5,050 nucleotides of DNA from Legionellaceae bacterium. Its GTDB lineage: Bacteria; Pseudomonadota; Gammaproteobacteria; Legionellales; Legionellaceae. The translations under genes were made by a program, and so were the position numbers. A model generated the notes under the pieces. It made no database searches. It was not told the DNA's origin and saw nothing but the letters and a program-made list of their open reading frames with translations. Where the stretch lies: contig JAHFRX010000122.1 of NCBI GenBank assembly GCA_023266075.1, positions 1 to 5,050 of the forward strand. The letters run 5' to 3'. Positions 1 through 5,050 of the stretch are shown piece by piece (position 1 is the stretch's first letter; each line of letters begins with the position of its first letter).

Positions 1-455
1 AATACCGCATAACGATGTTGTGGTGTCAACTTCAAAAGACTTAAGGGCACGCCAATATGATTATTCAAATTACCCGGCGTTGCAAAAGCGGGCTTAGGCA
101 GTAATGTTGCGATCATTTCTTTCACGGTCGTTTTGCCATTGCTCCCTGTGAGTGCTATCACCTCACATCCTAGCCTTTTACGATGATACGTCGCAATTAA
201 AGTCAACGCATCTAATGTGCATGGCATCACTAATTGGGGAATAGACAGTTTTTCAAAAGGTCGACTGCAGAGCACGGCAGCCGCTCCTTTTTGACACGCA
301 TTCTCAATAAAATCATGCCCATCAAAATGCTCACCTTTAATCGCCACAAACAAATGACCCGGCTGAATAGTTCGACTATCAATAGATACGCCTGTTAAAG
401 GAATGGCCGCTGTTGAAGGCAATTTCAGCCAAGCTGCAACTTCATCTAAAGTCAT
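1..455 (-). CDS. murF: UDP-N-acetylmuramoyl-tripeptide--D-alanyl-D-alanine ligase, N-terminal part (partial at left edge)
   Basis: MurF is the cytoplasmic ATP-dependent ligase that adds D-Ala-D-Ala to UDP-MurNAc-tripeptide, the last soluble step of the peptidoglycan precursor pathway. The minus-strand translation from the ATG at 455-453 gives 151 codons without a stop before the window ends; the family is usually about 450 residues, so roughly the first third is here. The N-terminal substrate-binding domain shows GVSIDSRTIQPGHLFVAIKG at residues 22-41 and DGHDFI at 45-50. The ATP-binding P-loop is ALTGSNGKTTVKEMI at 101-115 (Lys108), followed by TPGNLNNHIGVPLSLL at 126-141, both characteristic of MurF among Mur ligases. 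An in-frame TGA lies three codons upstream of the ATG, so the start cannot be further out. Only a weak GAAAG ribosome-binding sequence precedes it. murE, the usual upstream partner, is absent; a divergent ATPase gene lies there instead. Confidence 0.95.
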   Translation of the reverse strand, partial: MTLDEVAAWLKLPSTAAIPLTGVSIDSRTIQPGHLFVAIKGEHFDGHDFIENACQKGAAAVLCSRPFEKLSIPQLVMPCTLDALTLIATYHRKRLGCEVIALTGSNGKTTVKEMIATLLPKPAFATPGNLNNHIGVPLSLLKLTPQHRYAV

Positions 456-571
456 AGGAATCTTTCAAATCAGTAATAAGAGATAGTGTACTGCGTGTGC
501 CCGTAGAATGCTACACTTTGCATGTGGCTGTTACGGTCACTGCTGATGATGGGCGTATTTAAATGAGATGC

Positions 572-628
572 AAAGCGCAATCGCAAATTGCGTTTTTACA
601 TGAAAAGCGCAATTTGCGATTGCGCTTT
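572..628. repeat. Long near-perfect inverted repeat (hairpin / REP- or MITE-like palindrome)
   Basis: Bases 572-592 and 608-628 are exact reverse complements over 21 bp. The pairing continues inward through one G-T wobble (593/607) and four T-A pairs (594-597 with 603-606), giving a 26-bp stem around a five-base loop ACATG at 598-602. Each arm carries its own smaller inverted repeat, CGCAAT...ATTGCG with a 5-nt spacer (576-581 and 587-592 in the left arm). No long T-run follows the stem on either strand. It also sits between divergent gene starts, so a simple intrinsic terminator is unlikely. A dispersed palindromic element, a mobile-element relic or an operator are possible; the sequence alone does not decide. 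Confidence 0.85.
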
Positions 629-648
629 CAACGCATATACACTATATT
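620..648 (+). promoter_or_regulatory. Candidate sigma-70 promoter for the ATPase gene
   Basis: TATATT at 643-648 matches the -10 consensus in five of six positions. Exactly 17 nt upstream is TTGCGC at 620-625, which matches only the TTG half of the -35 consensus. Transcription would begin near 655, leaving a leader of about 25 nt before the ATG at 680. The -35 lies inside the right arm of the hairpin at 572-628, so extrusion of the hairpin or protein binding to it could affect this promoter. Assignment is by eye only. Confidence 0.4.
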
Positions 649-679
649 CATCGGTATGCTTTACTCAAAATAAATACCC

Positions 680-1825
680 ATGTATTCACGGATATTACAT
701 TTAAATCAAAAACAAAGCGCCTTTATTTTTGGCCCACGTGGCACAGGAAAAACGAGTTTTTTAAAAACCACGTATCGCGATGCGATATATTTTGATTTAT
801 TACATAGTCAAACATATACCGAATTTTTGGGAAATCCAAGTTTACTCGAATCGCGTATCCCGAGTCATTATCATGACTGGGTGATTATCGATAAGATTCA
901 AAAAATCCCATCCTTGCTAAACGAAGTGCATCGACTCATTGAAAAAAGACGTATCCGTTTTATTTTAACAGGCTCAAGCGCACGCTCATTGCGTAAAAAA
1001 GGAGTAAATTTATTAGCAGGACGTGCTTTGACAAACCATATGCATACGTTACTCGCATCAGAAATCGGTGAAGAATTTGACTTGCCGCGTGCATTGACAA
1101 CAGGTTTATTACCAATGGCATATCAATCGATGCATCCTCAAGAGTACCTCAGCGCCTATGTCGATACTTATCTAAAAGAAGAGGTCTTACAAGAAGCGTT
1201 AACACGAAATATTCAATTATTCGCGCGCTTTTTAGCAACCGCCTCTTTCTCACAAGGCAATGTGTTGAACTATACCGAAATTGCTCGAGAAATTGGCACG
1301 ACTCGCCAAACAGTGACGCATTTTTTTAATATTTTAGAGGATTTGTTAATTGCTGTTCAATTGCCGGTCTTTAGTAAGCGCGCCAAACGTGAAGTGATTG
1401 CGCAAAACAAATTTTATTATTTTGATGCCGGTATCTATCTCACATTAAGACCTAAAGGCCCACTAGACAGTCCCGAAGAATTACGCGGCCCCGCACTAGA
1501 AACATTATTCTTACAACATTTAAGCGCGCTGAATGACTATCTCCACTTAAACTATGAGATCAGTTTTTGGCGAACAAGAAGTCAACTAGAAGTAGACTTT
1601 ATTTTGTATGGTGAACGTGGGCTATTCGCTTTTGAAATTAAAAGTTCGGCACGACTCATATCGAAAGATTTTAAAGGGTTAAAAACATTTAAAGCAGATT
1701 ACCCTATGGCAAAATGTTATTTAATTTATCAGGGAGACGCACGTTACTACGACGAGGATATTCAAATTTTACCTGCACGACAGGCTTTATTTGAGCTTTC
1801 AGCTATTCTTAGCGGTCAGTCTTAA
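680..1825 (+). CDS. AAA_14/DUF4143-family ATPase with altered Walker B motif
   Basis: This 381-residue protein has the layout of the widespread AAA-ATPase + DUF4143 family, whose cellular role is poorly defined. An N-terminal P-loop, GPRGTGKT (18-25, Lys24), follows the typical opening MYSRILHLNQKQSAFIF. The Walker B strand is WVIIDKIQKIP (67-77); relatives usually have D-E-I-Q at this place, so the catalytic Glu is Lys72 here. LTGSSAR (96-102) is the usual sensor-like segment. Residues about 190-230 look like a winged helix (TEIAREIGTTRQTVTHFFNI). The C-terminal DUF4143 part has EVDFIL (304-309) and FEIKSS (318-323), a PD-(D/E)xK-like arrangement. Length and start are normal for the family, although no clear ribosome-binding site precedes the ATG. 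It is a lone gene, divergent from murF and convergent with murI, its stop overlapping murI's by 4 bp. Such genes are often accessory. The family call is firm; function is unknown and ATP hydrolysis is doubtful. Confidence 0.9.
   Translation: MYSRILHLNQKQSAFIFGPRGTGKTSFLKTTYRDAIYFDLLHSQTYTEFLGNPSLLESRIPSHYHDWVIIDKIQKIPSLLNEVHRLIEKRRIRFILTGSSARSLRKKGVNLLAGRALTNHMHTLLASEIGEEFDLPRALTTGLLPMAYQSMHPQEYLSAYVDTYLKEEVLQEALTRNIQLFARFLATASFSQGNVLNYTEIAREIGTTRQTVTHFFNILEDLLIAVQLPVFSKRAKREVIAQNKFYYFDAGIYLTLRPKGPLDSPEELRGPALETLFLQHLSALNDYLHLNYEISFWRTRSQLEVDFILYGERGLFAFEIKSSARLISKDFKGLKTFKADYPMAKCYLIYQGDARYYDEDIQILPARQALFELSAILSGQS
1822..1825. other. Overlapping stop codons of convergent genes (TTAA)
   Basis: The plus-strand ATPase stops with TAA at 1823-1825 and the minus-strand murI stops with TAA at 1824-1822, so the two genes share the four bases TTAA. 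No intergenic space and no hairpin-plus-T-run terminator is present at the junction. Transcripts from either side therefore probably run into the other gene as antisense. Confidence 0.9.
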
Positions 1826-2637
1826 CTTTTCACATCGACCAATTCAACCGGTGCTGAAATCAACGACTCACCTAAAAAAAGCTCACCAACCGTTTTGAAG
1901 CGCTGTACCGAGTCTGTGACAAGATACGTTGTTTCTGAAAACTCTTGTGTATCATGATTTAATAATTGCTGTTCCAAAAGTATGTTTTTCAACGCACTTG
2001 CGGTGGCTTCTGCTGAGTCAACCACAGCAACATGGCTCGGTAGTAAACTCTTTATCATGGGTTTAAACACAGGGAAATGTGTACATCCTAAAAGGATGGT
2101 ATCCTCATCATGCAAATCTTTCAAATAATGACATAATGCTTCTCTTGCAATGCCATTTTCCATCATCCCTTCTTCAGCTAAAGCAACCAATAGACTACAT
2201 GCACGTGTATACACCGTCGCCTCTGGTAGTTGCTGAACAATCAGTTTTTGATACGCTTGTGATGCAATCGTCGTCTCCGTGGCCAAAACAGCAATACGGT
2301 GATTACGTGTTGCCAAAACGGCTGCCATTGCACCGGGCGAGACCACGCCTAATATTGGAATATCGGGCAACATCTCTTGTAAATGTGGAAGAGAGGCTGT
2401 CGTTGCTGTATTACAGGCGATGACCAACGCCTTAATATCACGCTCAACCAAAAGACGTGTCATTTGAATCACGTATTGTAAAACCGTATTTTGGCTTTTT
2501 GTACCATAGGGTAATCGCGCCGTATCACCAAGATACACAAAAGTCTCTAAAGGCAGAGCTTCCTTCAATGCTTGCAGCACTGTCAGCCCACCCATGCCAG
2601 AATCAAACACGCCAATTGCTGATTGTGAATTTGCCAT
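1822..2637 (-). CDS. murI: Glutamate racemase
   Basis: MurI is a cytoplasmic, cofactor-independent racemase that converts L- to D-glutamate, the substrate of MurD in peptidoglycan precursor synthesis. With the start chosen here it is 271 residues, normal for the family. Visible landmarks are IGVFDSGMGGLTVLQAL (8-24, with the Asp12-Ser13 pair), YLGDTARLPYG (35-45), the first catalytic cysteine in ACNTATTASLP (Cys75), GVVSPGA (97-103) and the second catalytic cysteine in LLGCTHFP (Cys185). An upstream in-frame ATG at 2685 would add 16 basic residues and overlap the preceding gene. I prefer the ATG at 2637-2635 because it places GVFDSG at the usual distance from the N terminus, leaves a 16-nt gap to the upstream stop and is preceded by purine-rich AAGAAGAAAGAGG. 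The AGAGG itself touches the ATG, so the AAGAAG part may be the working site. It is probably co-transcribed with the 653-residue gene upstream. No terminator is visible after it. Confidence 0.95.
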   Translation of the reverse strand: MANSQSAIGVFDSGMGGLTVLQALKEALPLETFVYLGDTARLPYGTKSQNTVLQYVIQMTRLLVERDIKALVIACNTATTASLPHLQEMLPDIPILGVVSPGAMAAVLATRNHRIAVLATETTIASQAYQKLIVQQLPEATVYTRACSLLVALAEEGMMENGIAREALCHYLKDLHDEDTILLGCTHFPVFKPMIKSLLPSHVAVVDSAEATASALKNILLEQQLLNHDTQEFSETTYLVTDSVQRFKTVGELFLGESLISAPVELVDVKS

Positions 2638-2653
2638 CCTCTTTCTTCTTATG

Positions 2654-4615
2654 TTATTTTTTAAGACCTCGAGACGTCTCATCATTCAAGCCAACCATAG
2701 GATCTGCCGCTGATGCTTTGTGACGACGCTCATCCCGTGCACTCAGATACTCTTTTTTATGCTGCCGAAAAATTTGATCACTGGAAAGTTTAGGGAATAC
2801 TTGCTTCACAAACGCCATATCCCGCTCTTTTTGCGCATAGTCAGCCGAGTGAACATGACGTTTCACTCTATCGAGCATCCCGCTGCCATATTGTTCTGGC
2901 CCAACGTTAGAATGCACTTCTAAACCTTTCAAATCAATATCCGCGATTCGCTTACCTTGCGTCCAATTTCCAAGACGATTCAAGCCACCGGTGAATGTTT
3001 TACCTAACATCCAATTCAAAGTCATTTCCATCGTGCCTTCTTGCGATGCATACTTTAACACCAGTAAAATGGCATGCGCACGTTTACGCACCTCAGGATC
3101 ACCACCACGAATCGTCGCGGACTTGCCTTGTTGATAGCTGAATGCAAACATCAGCGCCATTTGCATGGCTTTTTCATTGATCAACTCCTCAGTCTCCTCT
3201 GGAGTCAAACTGCCCGGTTTGATATCAGAAGACATATCGCGCACAATATTTGGCTCTTGTACAATGACGACCAGGTTATCACCAGCGTACGCTTTTGTTG
3301 AAACAACCACCTCGTTTGAGGCTAACCGAGCATCCACAGCATAAGACGAATCACTTGAAATCGACGCCCCTGCTTTTTTCTCATTCAATAAACCTTGTTC
3401 TTTTGCGGATGCACGAGACAACACGCGCGTATCGAAACCTAAGCCACCACCACGATACATTCGTAATTTACTCGTTGACGCGTCCAAATTACCATAACCA
3501 CCATACGATTTCGTCAAAGTCACCAAAACACTCGCGGCATTTTCTCTTGCCAACTTGAGTGTTGCACGCTGTTCTTCAATCTGCTCAAGAGTGGGTACTG
3601 GCGACGAAGATGTCTTAGGATGATCGACATCATCAAGCATTTTTTCCAGCTGGATTTGTGCTTGTTGTATCTCAGCGAACTGTCCCTGATATCGCTGATT
3701 TTCGATAGTATAGGCTTTATGCGCTTTCTCCCATTTGGCAAAATTACGTTGTGCATCTGCAAGTTCTTTCGTTTTCTCTTTCACCGCTTTACTTGTAAAT
3801 AAATTTTTCTTATCCGCTTCTTTTACTTGCTTTAAGGCGTTTTCAGCAGCTGTCTGAGCCCTCTTAGCCTTCTCATACTCCCTGGGGATATACGCAACAA
3901 AAGTTTTCGCTTTGATCGCTGTGGCCGCTTCATAATGCGTACGCGCATCATTGCCTAATGTGACAGCCTCTGCTGGATTACTATTTAATTCTGCGGCTAT
4001 CGCGCTGAGACGATCAATGTGTCCTTGTATCTCGCCAATGGTCTGACTCAAAGTAGCTCTGTCTTTTTTTGAAAGCGCCGGCATAGTGTCTTCTATTGCT
4101 TGAATCTTCTTATTTAACGCTCGTTCCCATTGACGCACATCACCCAACGCGGCAATAGCTGCTGGTGAAGGTGTTTTAGGGGGAGGGGGTACTACAGAAG
4201 GTGCTACAGAAGGTGCTACAGAAGGTGCTACAGAAGGTGCTACAGAAGATGCTGCAGAAGATGCTGCAGCAGATGCTGCAGCAGATGCTGTAGGAGGAGG
4301 AGGAGGTGGTGGTGGTGGTCGCTGCATCGAAACAGACTGTCCAACCGCGCGGGCTGGCGCGCTTGAGTTTAGAGTTTGCGTCCGAGAGTGTATATTTGCT
4401 AAATAATTCGTTAACCGCCTCTGGAGACTGTCTCTCCCATCATCACTGATGTCTATTTCATCTTTGTTTGTCTTTATGAAGGCAGCAAATTCATTTTTAA
4501 ATGCGTTATTATCTTCCAAAGTTAATAACCTTTCAACCTCAGAAAGCTCAACAATAGAGCTTTTCAATGCATTATCTAATTTTTCAATTAACTCCTCTAA
4601 CTTAAGCTTAGGCAT
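2654..4615 (-). CDS. Unrecognised 653-residue protein: proline-rich, coiled-coil, effector-like
   Basis: I do not recognise a family. Layout: a charged helical N terminus (1-80, MPKLKLEELIEKLDNAL...); a run of nine prolines at 100-108; an Ala/Ser/Pro/Val-rich linker at 109-142 encoded by 12-bp tandem repeats; a second proline cluster, PPPPKTPSP (143-151); a long charged, Ala/Lys/Gln/Glu-rich region at about 160-370 with coiled-coil character (for example YEKAKRAQTAAENALKQVKE at 247-266 and AEIQQAQIQLEKML at 314-327); a Gly-rich patch (YGGYGNLD, YRGGGLGFD; 371-395); and a mixed, globular-looking C-terminal part (about 420-615) with VVVSTKAYAGDNLVVIVQEP and ATIRGGDPEVRKRAHAILLV. The last 40 residues are very charged. 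No signal peptide or membrane segment is evident. The ATG has AGAGG 10 nt upstream and a candidate promoter. murI follows after 16 nt. Proline runs plus coiled coil suggest scaffold-type binding, and in a Legionellales-like host a type IV-secreted effector is conceivable; that is inference. Confidence 0.85.
   Translation of the reverse strand: MPKLKLEELIEKLDNALKSSIVELSEVERLLTLEDNNAFKNEFAAFIKTNKDEIDISDDGRDSLQRRLTNYLANIHSRTQTLNSSAPARAVGQSVSMQRPPPPPPPPPTASAAASAAASSAASSVAPSVAPSVAPSVAPSVVPPPPKTPSPAAIAALGDVRQWERALNKKIQAIEDTMPALSKKDRATLSQTIGEIQGHIDRLSAIAAELNSNPAEAVTLGNDARTHYEAATAIKAKTFVAYIPREYEKAKRAQTAAENALKQVKEADKKNLFTSKAVKEKTKELADAQRNFAKWEKAHKAYTIENQRYQGQFAEIQQAQIQLEKMLDDVDHPKTSSSPVPTLEQIEEQRATLKLARENAASVLVTLTKSYGGYGNLDASTSKLRMYRGGGLGFDTRVLSRASAKEQGLLNEKKAGASISSDSSYAVDARLASNEVVVSTKAYAGDNLVVIVQEPNIVRDMSSDIKPGSLTPEETEELINEKAMQMALMFAFSYQQGKSATIRGGDPEVRKRAHAILLVLKYASQEGTMEMTLNWMLGKTFTGGLNRLGNWTQGKRIADIDLKGLEVHSNVGPEQYGSGMLDRVKRHVHSADYAQKERDMAFVKQVFPKLSSDQIFRQHKKEYLSARDERRHKASAADPMVGLNDETSRGLKK
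4194..4289. repeat. Eight-unit 12-bp in-frame tandem repeat
   Basis: Eight consecutive 12-base units read, on the plus strand, ACAGAAGGTGCT four times, then ACAGAAGATGCT, GCAGAAGATGCT and GCAGCAGATGCT twice. The array lies inside the minus-strand 653-codon gene and encodes tetrapeptide units that grade from ASAA-like to APSV-like. The unit is a multiple of three, so gain or loss of copies would change linker length without a frameshift. It directly abuts the proline codon run at 4292-4318 (five CCT and four CCA codons on the minus strand). Confidence 0.95.
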
Positions 4616-4730
4616 AGTATCTCAACCTCTAAAATCATTTACGTTAAGTATAGCGTAGTTTCAAAAATTAATTAATATCAATATGATTTCATTAGATACA
4701 TTTTGATTTAATTTAATCGCGTTGTGTTGG
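4616..4730. other. AT-rich intergenic region upstream of the 653-codon gene
   Basis: This 115-bp spacer is markedly AT-rich, with ATTAATTAAT-type palindromic stretches around 4668-4678. It lies between the stop of the partial right-hand gene and the start of the 653-codon gene, both on the minus strand. No hairpin terminator is visible after the partial gene, so read-through into the next gene is possible. Confidence 0.6.
4647..4652 (-). promoter_or_regulatory. Candidate -10 box for the 653-codon gene
   Basis: TATACT on the minus strand (4652-4647) matches the -10 consensus in five of six positions and would place the transcription start near 4640, about 25 nt before the ATG at 4615. No convincing -35 hexamer sits 16-18 nt further upstream; TTGATA is present but about 23 nt away. 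The upstream sequence is AT-rich, and an activator-dependent promoter is possible. I looked for a PmrA-type TTAA direct repeat with the expected spacing and did not find one. Confidence 0.35.
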
Positions 4731-5050
4731 CTACTTGGGGATATTACCCAGAAAATATTCATGTTGCTTTGATGTTCGACGTTTTTTTGAGTGGTTTTCT
4801 TCCTCTGTTGTATGCATAAAAAAACCTGATGCTGCCGGAGGCGATGCTTTTTTTTCCAGCTCATGGACAGAAGATACAACAGGGGCTAATAACAACGACT
4901 CAATATACTGATATAACACTTCTTCTGCATCCTCGTTTAAATATACACACGTTTCTTCACCGGGTTGTATCAAACACTTTTGTTTTGAAATTGTTCCAAT
5001 CCATTGTTTTCCCCAATACAGTGAGTCCTCTATGATTGAAAAATCTTGCG
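4731..5050 (-). CDS. C-terminal end of an unrecognised protein (partial at right edge)
   Basis: The minus-strand frame ending with TAG at 4733-4731 is open through the right edge, giving 106 complete codons with no stop, so the true start lies outside the window. A TTG at 4973 can be read as a start, but the equally protein-like sequence upstream of it (EDSLYWGKQWIGTISKQK) argues that it is internal. Visible features are an aromatic-rich, possibly beta-structured segment, an acidic helix-like stretch (YLNEDAEEVLYQYIESLLL), an Ala/Pro turn (KKASPPAASG) and a charged tail with TTEEEN followed by basic HSKKRRTSK. No family is recognised. It lies 115 bp upstream of the 653-codon gene in the same orientation and may belong to the same locus. 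The acidic-then-basic tail could suit a secreted effector, but that is speculative. Confidence 0.75.
   Translation of the reverse strand, partial: QDFSIIEDSLYWGKQWIGTISKQKCLIQPGEETCVYLNEDAEEVLYQYIESLLLAPVVSSVHELEKKASPPAASGFFMHTTEEENHSKKRRTSKQHEYFLGNIPK

Larger units (their letters stand above)
456..679. other. Divergent intergenic region between murF and the ATPase gene
   Basis: These 224 bases separate two divergently transcribed genes and should hold both promoters. The right half contains the long hairpin at 572-628 and a plausible promoter for the ATPase. For murF only a poor -10 candidate, TACACT on the minus strand at 490-485, is visible, with no good -35 at 16-18 nt spacing. The minus-strand stretch 595-470 is a 41-codon stop-free frame ending in TGA, which I do not call as a gene. 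No tRNA or other structured RNA was recognised. Confidence 0.6.

Noticed and set aside
572..628. Intrinsic terminator interpretation of the hairpin
   Set aside because: There is no long T-run after the stem on either strand, and no gene ends nearby; both flanking genes start there.
2079..2423. Plus-strand open frame of 114 codons inside murI
   Set aside because: It lies wholly antisense to the clearly conserved murI, and its translation has no recognisable domain.
2638..2685. Upstream ATG start for murI adding 16 residues
   Set aside because: It would overlap the preceding gene's 3' end and add a basic extension not usual before the conserved GVFDSG motif.
3520..3762. Minus-strand 80-codon frame, plus several plus-strand frames at 2457-3802
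   Set aside because: All overlap the 653-codon gene or murI in other frames and have low-quality, His/Arg/Leu-rich translations typical of shadow frames.
4194..4289. CRISPR array
   Set aside because: The units are only 12 bp, contiguous without spacers, and encode an in-frame protein linker.
4616..4730. PmrA-type regulatory box (TTAA direct repeat)
   Set aside because: TTAA motifs occur, but at spacings of 4-5 bp rather than the roughly 11 bp expected; they look like general AT-richness.
4661..4879. Minus-strand 72-codon frame starting MYLLSMSW
   Set aside because: It overlaps the better-supported partial gene at 4731-5050 in a different frame and runs into AT-rich intergenic sequence.

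Overview
The window looks like chromosomal DNA from a moderately AT-rich Gram-negative bacterium. The peptidoglycan genes fit a gammaproteobacterium. The large proline/coiled-coil protein of eukaryote-interaction style suggests a host-associated lineage such as the Legionellales (Legionella/Coxiella/Berkiella relatives). That placement is inference; no rRNA or other taxonomic marker is present.

Layout, left to right: (1) 1-455, minus strand: the first 151 codons of murF, running off the left edge. (2) 456-679: a divergent intergenic region dominated by an almost perfect 26-bp-stem hairpin (572-628) and a 41-codon stop-free stretch that looks like a remnant or dispersed repeat. (3) 680-1825, plus strand: an AAA_14/DUF4143-family ATPase whose Walker B motif reads DK instead of DE. 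(4) 1822-2637, minus strand: murI, glutamate racemase, tail-to-tail with the ATPase so that the two stop codons overlap in TTAA. (5) 2654-4615, minus strand: a 653-residue protein of unknown family with a nine-proline run, an (A/S/P/V)-rich linker encoded by eight 12-bp tandem repeats, a long charged helical/coiled-coil region and a separate C-terminal globular-looking domain. It ends 16 nt before murI and probably shares its transcript. (6) 4616-4730: a short AT-rich intergenic region with a plausible promoter for the 653-residue gene. (7) 4731-5050, minus strand: the 3' end of another unrecognised gene, open to the right edge.

How the genes relate: murF and murI both serve peptidoglycan synthesis. 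MurI supplies D-glutamate for the UDP-MurNAc-peptide, and MurF adds D-Ala-D-Ala to that peptide. They are not in one operon, because the oppositely oriented ATPase lies between them. The two unrecognised minus-strand genes at the right (653 aa and the partial one) are the most novel content. Their composition resembles secreted, host-directed effectors, but nothing in the sequence proves secretion.
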